NCBI GenBank assembly: GCA_030622545.1
Contig: JAUXGA010000007.1
Span: forward strand, 62,001 to 126,000
Source of the DNA: a bacterium
Lineage (GTDB): Bacteria; Electryoneota; RPQS01; DYHQ01
Direction of reading: 5' to 3'
Length of the DNA stretch: 64,000 bases
The translations under genes and the position numbers were made by a program. Under the pieces are notes generated by a model. It was not told the DNA's origin and ran no database searches. It was given only the letters and a program-made list of their open reading frames with translations. Within the stretch, counting starts at the first letter, position 1, and each line of letters opens with the position of its first letter. Shown here one piece after another: positions 17,878 through 26,131 of this stretch.

Positions 17878-18698
17878 GCGATATTTTAGTTGAAGTCGAA
17901 CGTCGTATTTCCTTGCGACCGGATGTAGCGCTGATTTTAGGCTCGGGTCTGGGCGCTTTCGCCGATGAGTTGAAAGACGCCGTCTCGATTCCGACGACGG
18001 AACTGGACGGCTATCCGAAATCTACTGTGGCGGGACATGCCGGACGAATCGTCGCGGGAAAGCTCGGCCAGACAGCTGTGCTTTGTTTTCAGGGACGCAT
18101 TCACCTCTATGAAGGCTATAGTCCTCAAGAGGTGATTTTGCCTGTCCACATCGCTCATCATCTCGGCTGCCATACACTGCTTGTCACGAATGCCGCCGGA
18201 GGGATTGACCCGCATTTTCAACCCGGCGACTTGATGCTTATCGAGGATCATATCAATCTGCAATTTCGAAATCCACTGCGCCACAGCGCTTTGACCGCCG
18301 AACAACGTTTCGTGGATATGTCCGAACCTTACGACAAGAACTTAAGAGAACTGGCGCGGCAAACGGCGATGGAACAGGGCATTCCTCTCAAGAGAGGTGT
18401 TATGTGCGCGCTTTTAGGACCGACCTATGAAACTCCCGCCGAGGTGCAAATGATGAAGCGGTTAGGAGCTTCCGCAGCGTGTATGTCCACGGTTCCGGAA
18501 GTGATTGCGGCGAGAGCGTTAGGACTTCGAGTTTTGGGCATTTCGTGTATTACAAATCCAGCCGCCGGGATTTCACCTGAACCACTACGTCACGACGAGG
18601 TGCAGGCCGTTGCGGCTCAGGTCAGCAAGCGATTCCGCGCACTGCTCAGAGGCATCTTGAGCAAACTTCCACCAGCCACGCAGGCAAACACAAAGTGA
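17874..18698 (+). CDS. punA: Purine nucleoside phosphorylase (trimeric type)
   Basis: Cleaves purine (deoxy)nucleosides with phosphate to base plus (deoxy)ribose 1-phosphate. The 274-residue protein has ALILGSGLGAFADEL (phosphate site), GRIHLYEGYSPQEVILPVHI, LLVTNAAGGIDPHFQPGDLM, LLGPTYETPAEVQMMK, the ribose-site CMSTVPEVIAARALG and ISCITNPAAGISPEPLRHDE, where the Asn fits a purine 6-oxo binder. It is translationally coupled to the transporter. Deoxyribose 1-phosphate made here would need phosphopentomutase (not in the window) to reach the aldolase of the microcompartment operon at 51.7 kb. Confidence 0.94.
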   Translation: MSDILVEVERRISLRPDVALILGSGLGAFADELKDAVSIPTTELDGYPKSTVAGHAGRIVAGKLGQTAVLCFQGRIHLYEGYSPQEVILPVHIAHHLGCHTLLVTNAAGGIDPHFQPGDLMLIEDHINLQFRNPLRHSALTAEQRFVDMSEPYDKNLRELARQTAMEQGIPLKRGVMCALLGPTYETPAEVQMMKRLGASAACMSTVPEVIAARALGLRVLGISCITNPAAGISPEPLRHDEVQAVAAQVSKRFRALLRGILSKLPPATQANTK

Positions 18699-20428
18699 TT
18701 CACAGGCTTTCCATATCATTAATCCTGATACTATCCTTTGCGGTTTCAGCAAGGGCGCAGCTTCCCTTCAGTGAAGGAGATTGGGTCTCATACGTCGATT
18801 TTCGGCATATCGCCGCACTCGATGGCGGCAGCCGGTATCTCTTTGCCGCCTCGTCAGGCGGCGTTCTTATCTATGAGATCAATCGACGGCGCTGGGAAGA
18901 CCCGCAGGCCATAGGTTATTCCATCACGGAAGCCATTCCTCTGACCGGGGCTGTAGCGCTGATTTATGATGAGGATACGAATTACTTGTGGGTGTGTACG
19001 CATCGGGAAATCCTGCGCTATGATGTCGGCGCTCGTCGTTGGATGCGGGAAGCGCGCGACCTCTGGCTGCCCAATGACCGGGTGGTCAACATGGGACTCT
19101 CGGAAGATAAGGTTTACATCGAGGTCATTCCCGGACAGGTGTATGCGAGACTTTTTCCTTTCGGCAGTCCGCTGCCTCAGCCGGGCTGGCAGGCGTATGT
19201 ACGTCGTTTTTCCGGCAGCCGCCTGTTTGGCGGATTTTATCCCGACCTCTCGGACATGAGTGAAATTGGCGACGTGCGATGGCGCGGCCTGCGCAGCAAA
19301 ATCCCTCTCACCTCCGCTCAGCTCTATGGATGGATAGGCAGCGGCCCGGCAAACTTTCCGCAACTGAAGCTACCCAACGGCAGCATTTTATTGCCGGAAG
19401 GAGAAGTTCAGGACAGATTCCTGCGCGTATTTCCCATCACCGACTGGTTCGTGGACCGGCGGGGGATGTTCTGGTTTGGCACGTGGGGCGGCGGTATCGG
19501 GAAAGGGGACATTCGCAGCCTATTCGCAGAAATGTTCGAATTCGGCCCGGCCGGGAATGACATCCGGGCATTACTCGTTCAGAAGAAAGATATCTGGCTT
19601 GGCGGCGACAACGAAGCTCCTCTTCTGGGAATCACCCGATGTTCGCGTAACAGGCAAACATGGCAACATTATGAACCCCGTGCAGAGCGTGAGATTCTTT
19701 CCACCATTGTCTATGATTTCGAGACAGCCGGAGACCGCACTTATATTGCAACGGAAGAAGGACTTCTATCGTTTAAAAAGAAGAAGCAATGGCGGCGCTT
19801 CGGACTCGAAGATGGCTTGTGGAGTAACCGTATTCGTGCGCTGGCGGCGAATGACACGCAGCTCTGGGTGGGAACCGACCGTGGCTTGAACCTGCTGACA
19901 TTGCCCGGAATGACTATTTGGCGACAAGAAAATACCAGCCTGCGTCATCTCGGCATTCTTCGGTTGCGCCTGCATGGTGATACGCTCTATATCGGAACAC
20001 CCAACGGCCTTTTTAGAGGCTCGATTGTTGACCGTGTTTTTAAGCATATTCCTCTGGATCCGGGTCTGTTGACGGCTCCGATTCGTGATATATCCGTTGT
20101 GGGTAAGAAAGTATGGACAGCGACGCGGCAGGGCGTGCAGGTTTACAATAGCACCTCCGGCGAATCGCGTTCATGGCTCAGCATTACCTATCTGCAAGGA
20201 GAAGAACCGACGTGCCTTCTGGCAACGAAGCAGGCCGTCTGGGTGGGAACGGATAAGGGGTTATGGCGCTGGTGGCGCGAGCGAAATGAATGGATAGATT
20301 ACCGCCCGCATGACGGCTTGATTGACGAGCAGGTCGAAGTCATCCGGCGCGACGGCGATTACCTGCTGATTGGAACCGCGAATGGTCTCACGCGGTTTTA
20401 CTGGAACGACCCGAAACGATTGAAATGA
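18695..20428 (+). CDS. Exported beta-propeller protein, PorZ-like N-terminal region
   Basis: The 577-residue protein has a signal peptide (residues 1-20). The propeller then begins PFSEGDWVSYVDFRHIAALD, resembling the N-terminal propeller of PorZ-type T9SS components. Repeated blades carry the 'two-component regulator propeller' signature: IRALAANDTQLWVGTDRGLN, LRLHGDTLYIGTPNGLF, CLLATKQAVWVGTDKGLWRW and VIRRDGDYLLIGTANGLTRF. There is no kinase, membrane or sorting domain after the propeller. The GTG start overlaps the phosphorylase stop (GTGA), so it is the last gene of the nucleoside operon although its product is extracytoplasmic. Confidence 0.7.
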   Translation: MIHRLSISLILILSFAVSARAQLPFSEGDWVSYVDFRHIAALDGGSRYLFAASSGGVLIYEINRRRWEDPQAIGYSITEAIPLTGAVALIYDEDTNYLWVCTHREILRYDVGARRWMREARDLWLPNDRVVNMGLSEDKVYIEVIPGQVYARLFPFGSPLPQPGWQAYVRRFSGSRLFGGFYPDLSDMSEIGDVRWRGLRSKIPLTSAQLYGWIGSGPANFPQLKLPNGSILLPEGEVQDRFLRVFPITDWFVDRRGMFWFGTWGGGIGKGDIRSLFAEMFEFGPAGNDIRALLVQKKDIWLGGDNEAPLLGITRCSRNRQTWQHYEPRAEREILSTIVYDFETAGDRTYIATEEGLLSFKKKKQWRRFGLEDGLWSNRIRALAANDTQLWVGTDRGLNLLTLPGMTIWRQENTSLRHLGILRLRLHGDTLYIGTPNGLFRGSIVDRVFKHIPLDPGLLTAPIRDISVVGKKVWTATRQGVQVYNSTSGESRSWLSITYLQGEEPTCLLATKQAVWVGTDKGLWRWWRERNEWIDYRPHDGLIDEQVEVIRRDGDYLLIGTANGLTRFYWNDPKRLK

Positions 20429-20445
20429 AAGAAAACCGCCGTAAT

Positions 20446-20583
20446 CTGGTAGTGCCGCACGGCAGTGCGCTCCCGAATTTCAATGGTCATAAAAGGGTTG
20501 GATGGGTCACAGACCACAACAGTCGCAATTCAATGCTGGCTGCGTTCAGTTGATTTAGGCGCACTGCCGTGCGGCACTACCAG
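20446..20583. repeat. MITE-like element, family B (138 bases, 25-base perfect inverted ends)
   Basis: The left end CTGGTAGTGCCGCACGGCAG and 5 further bases are perfectly inverted at the right end. The interior has no coding sequence. A single related end lies at 25200-25222. It lies immediately after the propeller gene and before mcsA. Confidence 0.75.
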
Positions 20584-20636
20584 ACCATGCTTTCATTAAT
20601 ACCCACGGTGCGAGAATTTTAAGAGGTATCCTTTTC

Positions 20637-21146
20637 ATGCATCAATGCGAACAATGTGGTCAACGCCCTGCAGTGGTGGAATTTATTCAGGTTATCGGCG
20701 ATGTTCGCAAACGAACCCGTCTTTGCCGAGAGTGCGCCGTTGAACATAGTCTGGAAGGCTCGATTGGCGCGCTTCGCGCTTTTGCGCAACAAATTTTCGG
20801 AGAGCTGTTCTCACAAGCCGAAAAACTGGAAAAGCACTTTGTCATCCCTGAAAAACCCTGTTCCTCGTGTGGGACAACCTTTCAGCAGTTTCTGGAAACC
20901 AGTCTCCTCGGATGCCCGGCGTGCTATCATGAATTTCACGACGCGCTGAAACCCATTTTACGAAGAATTCATGGGAGTACACGCATCAAGACATTCGACA
21001 GCGAACAGCCTGTTTCTCCACGCATCGAATCCGAATTACCTAAGCTGCAGCGCGCAAAGCTGAAAGTAGAACTCCAGAAAGCCCTTGTTGAAGAAAACTA
21101 TGAGCTTGCCGCTCAGATTCGGGATAAACTGAAACAAGTCGAATAA
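20637..21146 (+). CDS. mcsA: McsA-like zinc-finger/UVR protein, activator of protein arginine kinase
   Basis: The 169-residue protein has two CxxC pairs near the start (HQCEQCGQRP and LCRECAVEH), two more in CSSCGTTF and GCPACYHEFHDAL, and a C-terminal UVR motif (LKVELQKALVEENYELAAQI). This is the McsA layout. In Bacillus McsA binds zinc, activates McsB and links it to ClpC. It is followed directly by mcsB and then clpC, which supports the assignment. No ctsR repressor gene precedes it, unlike in Firmicutes. Confidence 0.88.
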   Translation: MHQCEQCGQRPAVVEFIQVIGDVRKRTRLCRECAVEHSLEGSIGALRAFAQQIFGELFSQAEKLEKHFVIPEKPCSSCGTTFQQFLETSLLGCPACYHEFHDALKPILRRIHGSTRIKTFDSEQPVSPRIESELPKLQRAKLKVELQKALVEENYELAAQIRDKLKQVE

Positions 21147-21164
21147 ATCTTAATGTGAACCTTC

Positions 21165-22262
21165 ATGATTCGTCGTGCCGTGAAAGAAAAAGGGAAACAA
21201 CGCGTTTCCGTGCTCCCGCTGCTTCCCCGGTTTCCGGGTTGGCTGTCAGGTAAAGATATTGAGAGTGCCATAGTTCTCACTACTCGCCTGCGTTTTGCAC
21301 GAAATCTGCGCGGTGAACACTTCCCGCATCGACAGGATAAAACCGAACGCCAGCGAACTCTTGAGAAGGTGCGCAACGCTCTGAAAAGCTTTGCGGATAG
21401 AGCAACATTCATTGCGCTGGATAACCTCACGTCTCTGGAAGCGAATCTCTTGGTCGAACGGCGGCTGATTAGCCCTCAGATGGTGCAGGATCCTCTCCCG
21501 CGAGGCGTCTTCATCTGGAAGCAGCAGGATACGTCGCTGATGGTTTGCGAGGAAGACCACCTAAGGCTGGCAGGAATCCTGCCGGGATTGCAGCCTCGTA
21601 AAATCTACGATATTCTAAAGCCTATAAATGAAGAACTTCAGCGGAAACTGCCGATTGCCCGTGATCCCCAGCGAGGCTGCCTGACAAGCTGCCCGGCAAA
21701 TTTGGGAGAGGCGATGCGCTTTTCTTTCTTCTGCCATCTGCCAGGCCTCGCGCTGACCCATGAAATGGAAAGCCTCGTCAAAGCTGTTTCGGATGCAGGG
21801 ATTACGGTTCGCGGTTTTTGGGGGGAAGGGTCTGAAATTTTAGGAAATATCTTTCAATTCACCGATGGCCCCAGCCTCTCGTTCAGCCCCGCAGAAAGCC
21901 TCTCTCGCATGGAAACTCTGGGGCAGCAGATTATCGAGAAGGAGGCGATGGCGCGCATTGATTTGCAGAGTCATAACACCGCAGCTCTACAGGATAAAAT
22001 TGCACGCGCACTGGGTATCCTCCGGTCATGCCGCCTCTTGGACTCCGCGGAAAGTCTGGCTCTCTTCTCCGCCGTGCGCTTGGGACTGGATCTCGGATGG
22101 ATAGCGGGAATCCATACGCCCATGATTTCGAAACTTACACTTGAAACAGGCCCGGCGTTCTTAACCCTGTCCCTTGGCCGCGAAGGCACGAGCCGGGAAT
22201 TGCAGGCTCTGCGAGCCGAGAAAGTGCGCAAAGCTTTTACTAAAGCAAGTTTCAAGCCTTGA
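21165..22262 (+). CDS. mcsB: McsB-like protein arginine kinase
   Basis: Phosphorylates arginines on proteins, marking them for ClpC-dependent degradation in the Firmicutes system. The 365 residues follow the phosphagen-kinase-like fold: VLTTRLRFARNLRGEHFP, VCEEDHLRLAGILPG (catalytic acidic residue region), CLTSCPANLGEAMRFSFFCH (loop with conserved Cys) and GFWGEGSEILGNIFQ. These match McsB rather than creatine kinase, and the length fits (about 350-365). The start gives 18 bases of spacing after mcsA. It is likely functional, since no conserved block is missing. Confidence 0.87.
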   Translation: MIRRAVKEKGKQRVSVLPLLPRFPGWLSGKDIESAIVLTTRLRFARNLRGEHFPHRQDKTERQRTLEKVRNALKSFADRATFIALDNLTSLEANLLVERRLISPQMVQDPLPRGVFIWKQQDTSLMVCEEDHLRLAGILPGLQPRKIYDILKPINEELQRKLPIARDPQRGCLTSCPANLGEAMRFSFFCHLPGLALTHEMESLVKAVSDAGITVRGFWGEGSEILGNIFQFTDGPSLSFSPAESLSRMETLGQQIIEKEAMARIDLQSHNTAALQDKIARALGILRSCRLLDSAESLALFSAVRLGLDLGWIAGIHTPMISKLTLETGPAFLTLSLGREGTSRELQALRAEKVRKAFTKASFKP

Positions 22263-22542
22263 GACACATCATGCGAATCCAGCGGCGAATTCCGCCGTTA
22301 GACGGCAGAGTTTTTGCGGATGATTTTCAACTGATAATGGAGACGCAGGTCGAAATTTTTGCCGCTGCCGGCAGAACGTTTCCGGGAAAGAATACGCGAT
22401 GTCCTCCGACTTGCATCTCATTTTTCTCTTTCGTAAATTGGCAAGGTGACGTGATAGAAAGCGGATAGATACGATTCTTGGCGCTTCGGCGGCACGTCTT
22501 TTGCCTTGCCTCCGCGGCGTTTGGGTTTCCTATGAGGTAACG
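22263..22542 (+). other. Gap between mcsB and clpC with no supported gene
   Basis: A 69-codon frame (22259-22468) and alternative upstream clpC starts cover this gap, but I recognise no protein and see no good ribosome binding site for them. No clear promoter or terminator was found. Confidence 0.4.
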
Positions 22543-24993
22543 ATGCAACATAACAAGTTCTCCATGCGTGTTTCGCAGGTGCTGCAGTTTGCGCGCGAAG
22601 AAGCGCTGCGTTTTGGCCATGATTACATCGGCACCGAACATATCCTGCTCGGGATTATTCGATTGGGGGATGGTCTCGCCGTGCAAATTCTTCAGAATCA
22701 GGGATGCGATCTTGATGAAGTGCGGGAAGCTATTGAAGAAATGGTCGATGCGTCGAAAGGAACGATGAAACTCGGGGCAATTCCTTTCACCAAGCGCGCC
22801 GAAAAAGTTCTCAAGGCTTCCTATATCGAAGGAAAGGGCTATTCATCGGATGTTATCGGGACAGAGCATCTGCTCTTAGCCCTGCTCAAAGAAGATGATG
22901 CAATGGCGGCCAATGTCCTGCAGAGTTTTAATGTAACCTACGAAATCGTTAAGACCGAACTCGATAACCTGCTTCGCGGCTCCGGCCAAACGCAGCCTCC
23001 ACCGCCCAAAGAAAAATCCAAGACACCCAATCTGGATCATTTTTCCCGTGATTTAACGCAGTTGGGACGGGAAGATAAACTCGACCCGATTGTCGGGCGC
23101 GATAATGAAATCGAACGCGTGGCGCAGATTCTTTCGCGACGCAAGAAGAACAATCCGGTGCTCATCGGCGAACCCGGAGTCGGCAAGACAGCCATCGCCG
23201 AAGGACTGGCGCTGCGCATCATCGAGCAGCAGGTGTCGCCGATTCTTTTCGGCAAGCGCGTCGTCGCCCTCGATTTAGGAGCTATCGTCGCTGGAACGAA
23301 ATACCGCGGTCAATTCGAAGAGCGCATCAAAGCTATCATGCAGGAAATCGAGAAGAGTTCGAATGTTATCCTCTTCCTCGATGAGCTGCATACGATTGTC
23401 GGCGCTGGGTCAGCTTCCGGCTCTCTCGATGCCTCCAACATGTTCAAACCGGCGCTGGCGCGCGGGGAGCTTCAGTGCATCGGCGCCACGACGGTGAACG
23501 AATACCGCCAATCGATTGAAAAAGACGGGGCTCTCGAACGACGCTTCCAAAAGGTGATGGTTGATCCGCCGACAGATGAAGAATCCATTGCGATTCTGAT
23601 GGGACTCAAATCAAGATACGAAGAGCATCACGGCGTCAAGTACACCGATGAAGCGATTCGCACAGCCGTGATGCTTTCCGACCGCTACATCACCGACCGC
23701 TATCTGCCCGATAAAGCCATTGATGTCATGGATGAAACGGGTTCGTGCATACGCATCTCCCATATTGTCGTTCCCGAACGCGTCCTCGAACTTGAGAAAA
23801 ACCTCGAAGCGGTCAAACGTGAAAAAGATGATCTTGTCCGGAGTCAAAAATACGAAAAAGCGGCGATGCTGCGTGACAAGAAAATCAAACTCGAAGCTCT
23901 ACTTCAGCAGGAAAAAGATACGTGGGAGCGCAACGAATCACAACCGCCTTTGGAAGTCACGGAAGATGATATCGCCGACACCGTCGCCCGGATGACCGGC
24001 ATTCCAGTTTCGAAAGTCGCACTATCGGAACAGCAGCGCCTCTTGAAGATTTCGGAAACACTCGGCAAACAAATCGTCGGTCAGGAAGAAGCGCTCGAAA
24101 CCATCGCGAAATCGCTCCGCCGCGCTCGTTCAGGCCTAAAGAATCCTCGTCGCCCGATTGGGTCGTTCCTCTTTCTTGGACCCACCGGCGTGGGCAAAAC
24201 CGAACTTGCACGCGTTTTAGCTGAATACCTTTTTCAAGACCCGGCATCGCTCATTCGAATCGATATGAGCGAGTACATGGAAAAATTCAACGTCTCCCGC
24301 CTCATCGGAGCGCCTCCGGGCTATGTCGGCTACGATGAAGGCGGCCAGCTCAGCGAAAGAGTTCGGCGTAAACCTTACAGCGTCGTCTTGCTCGACGAGA
24401 TTGAAAAGGCGCATCCGGATGTTTTCAATATCCTGCTGCAAGTTCTGGACGCTGGAGATTTAACCGATGGTTCGGGACGCAAAGTGGATTTCCGCAATAC
24501 GATTCTCATTATGACCTCGAATCTCGGAACGCGCGAGGCTCAGAAGGCGGTGCAGTTTGGTTTCTCGGGCGCGGAAACGGTTGACTACGAGAAAATGGCG
24601 GGCAAAATGCTCGAAGAAGTAGAAACCCTTTTCCGTCCGGAATTTTTAAATCGCCTCGATGAGATTATCGTCTTCCGAATGTTAGCGCGGGAACATATTC
24701 AAAAAATTCTGGATATCTATATTGATGAGACGAATGAGCGGATCGAGGAACAGCACTTCAAAGTCGTGCTCACTCCCAAAGCTCGCGATTTCCTCATCAA
24801 TGAAGGATACAAACCTGAAGTCGGAGCACGGCTGCTGCGACGCACGGTTGAGAGATGCCTCGAAGATCCTCTGGCGGAAGAAATTTTGAAAGGCCGTTTC
24901 GGCGGCGGCGCAACCATTCAGGTGATTCTGAAGAATGGCGAACTAGCTTTCCGCGAACAGCGCGAAAAAGTCCCTCTTGATGATGAATCGTAG
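22543..24993 (+). CDS. clpC: ClpC-type AAA+ unfoldase
   Basis: Hexameric unfoldase that feeds ClpP. It has an N-terminal Clp-N double repeat ([31 protein letters not shown]), then AAA module 1 with Walker [15 protein letters not shown] and Walker [17 protein letters not shown] middle domain with a UVR-like stretch ([16 protein letters not shown]) marks ClpC rather than ClpB. AAA module 2 has Walker [13 protein letters not shown] and sensor regions. The chosen ATG (MQHNKFSM) has GAGG five bases upstream; longer frames start at an unlikely TTG. It follows mcsA and mcsB, its adaptor and mark-writing partners in Firmicutes. A terminator follows at 25041. Confidence 0.95.
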   Translation: MQHNKFSMRVSQVLQFAREEALRFGHDYIGTEHILLGIIRLGDGLAVQILQNQGCDLDEVREAIEEMVDASKGTMKLGAIPFTKRAEKVLKASYIEGKGYSSDVIGTEHLLLALLKEDDAMAANVLQSFNVTYEIVKTELDNLLRGSGQTQPPPPKEKSKTPNLDHFSRDLTQLGREDKLDPIVGRDNEIERVAQILSRRKKNNPVLIGEPGVGKTAIAEGLALRIIEQQVSPILFGKRVVALDLGAIVAGTKYRGQFEERIKAIMQEIEKSSNVILFLDELHTIVGAGSASGSLDASNMFKPALARGELQCIGATTVNEYRQSIEKDGALERRFQKVMVDPPTDEESIAILMGLKSRYEEHHGVKYTDEAIRTAVMLSDRYITDRYLPDKAIDVMDETGSCIRISHIVVPERVLELEKNLEAVKREKDDLVRSQKYEKAAMLRDKKIKLEALLQQEKDTWERNESQPPLEVTEDDIADTVARMTGIPVSKVALSEQQRLLKISETLGKQIVGQEEALETIAKSLRRARSGLKNPRRPIGSFLFLGPTGVGKTELARVLAEYLFQDPASLIRIDMSEYMEKFNVSRLIGAPPGYVGYDEGGQLSERVRRKPYSVVLLDEIEKAHPDVFNILLQVLDAGDLTDGSGRKVDFRNTILIMTSNLGTREAQKAVQFGFSGAETVDYEKMAGKMLEEVETLFRPEFLNRLDEIIVFRMLAREHIQKILDIYIDETNERIEEQHFKVVLTPKARDFLINEGYKPEVGARLLRRTVERCLEDPLAEEILKGRFGGGATIQVILKNGELAFREQREKVPLDDES

Positions 24994-25040
24994 ATACGGT
25001 AATTAAATTCCTTTCACTCTTTACGAATGGCGAATTTTTA

Positions 25041-25075
25041 AGCCCGGAAAATATTTTTCGGGCTTTTTCTTTCGT
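25041..25075 (+). terminator. Rho-independent terminator after clpC
   Basis: AGCCCGGAAAA pairs with TTTTTCGGGCT (one G-T pair) around a three-base loop, followed by TTTTTCTTT. It lies about 45 bases after the clpC stop. Confidence 0.85.
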
Positions 25076-25425
25076 TTACCTGGCACGCGAGACGCATGCC
25101 TCGGCAAGCAATACTATGCCGAGCCGGGTTTAGCGCAGTTTAACATAGGCCAAACGATGAACTTAGCACGCGTAACCCGACCGGAATTTTAAATCCAAGT
25201 GCACTGCCGTGCGACACTACCAAACTAAACAGCCGAGCCTGATCGCTCCCGCGTCCGCATTCCCGCACGCATGAGCGAAGAAAAACAACAAATTGGATAT
25301 TGTCGACGTCGCTCTGACAAATCACACTTGCAAAAACGAAAGAATTTTCTCATATTGACCTTGCATTAAAGAACAGGCTGAAAGAGCGAACTTCATGAAA
25401 CGCGAATTTAGGAGTGGACATAAAG
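25076..25425. other. Gene-free stretch between clpC terminator and ogt
   Basis: No open frame I can support. It contains a solo end of repeat family B at 25200-25222 (CACTGCCGTGCGACACTACC). A Shine-Dalgarno-like AGGAG near 25407 belongs to ogt. Confidence 0.5.
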
Positions 25426-25938
25426 ATGAAAATGGTTTACACCCTGTATGAATCTCCTTTGGGTATCATCCGGCTGCTCGCCGTAAATCAGGAACTCTTA
25501 CGTCTTGAGTTTGAAGATGAAAAAAAATCGCTGGTGTTCAACCGCGCCAAACGGGACGCCGATTGTTTCAAACCTTGGATAAAACAGCTCGACGATTATT
25601 TTGCGGGAAAACTTCAGGAATTCTCAATCCCTATCGTGATGGAAGGTTCCGAGTTTCAGATGCGCGTTTGGAAAGCCTTGTGCGATATTCCCTATGGAGA
25701 AACGCGCAGCTATGGGGAAATTGCCCGCGTGGTCGGCAACCCACAAGCAAGCAGAGCTGTCGGAGCCGCCAATCGCCGGAATCCGCTGGGGATTATCGTT
25801 CCCTGCCACCGAGTCATCGGCTCATCGGGGAAACTCGTCGGATACGGCGGCGGATTATGGCGCAAAGAAGCTCTGCTGGACATGGAAAAACAGCACCTCG
25901 CCATCACCCCGAAACAAATTTCAGCGAAAGCGTCTTAA
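25426..25938 (+). CDS. ogt: Methylated-DNA-[protein]-cysteine S-methyltransferase
   Basis: Suicidal repair enzyme that takes the methyl group from O6-methylguanine. The 170-residue protein ends in the classic domain: FQMRVWKALCDIPYGETRSY, VGAANRRNPLGIIVPCHRVI with the acceptor Cys in PCHRV, and GYGGGLWRKEALLDME. The Arg finger is in ASRAVGAANRRN. I start at the ATG at 25426 (MKMVYTLYESPLG), 11 bases after AGGAG; a GTG at 25414 is too close to that site. The gene stands alone. Confidence 0.95.
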   Translation: MKMVYTLYESPLGIIRLLAVNQELLRLEFEDEKKSLVFNRAKRDADCFKPWIKQLDDYFAGKLQEFSIPIVMEGSEFQMRVWKALCDIPYGETRSYGEIARVVGNPQASRAVGAANRRNPLGIIVPCHRVIGSSGKLVGYGGGLWRKEALLDMEKQHLAITPKQISAKAS

Positions 25939-25980
25939 AGCTATCTTGTAGAATTTGTACCGTTAATTGCTGTCCGAATC

Positions 25981-26050
25981 GGGCAGGCAGAGCCAGCCCG
26001 TAGGTGTGACAGATTGAATATAAAATCCTAAAGGCTGGCTCTGCCTTTCC
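25981..26050. repeat. Dispersed inverted repeat, family C copy 3 (decaying)
   Basis: The left arm is identical to copy 1 (GGCAGGCAGAGCCAGCC); the right arm has two changed bases near its outer end. Between the arms the sequence CCTAAAGGCTGGCTCTGCCT is shared with copy 1. Confidence 0.7.
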
Positions 26051-26081
26051 TTTTCAAAAAGACGCACATGTTTGAAGCTAT

Positions 26082-26117
26082 AAAAAAAACCCGAAGCACT
26101 CGGCTTCGGGTTTTTCA
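26082..26117. terminator. Bidirectional terminator between ogt and glgP
   Basis: ACCCGAAG (26089-26096) pairs with CTTCGGGT (26104-26111), flanked by a run of A on the left and T on the right. It serves convergent ogt and glgP. Confidence 0.85.
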
Positions 26118-26131
26118 ATTACTGTAGCTCT

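Noticed and set aside
22259-22468. 69-codon frame between mcsB and clpC
   Set aside because: No recognisable family, poor start context; left as unassigned gap.
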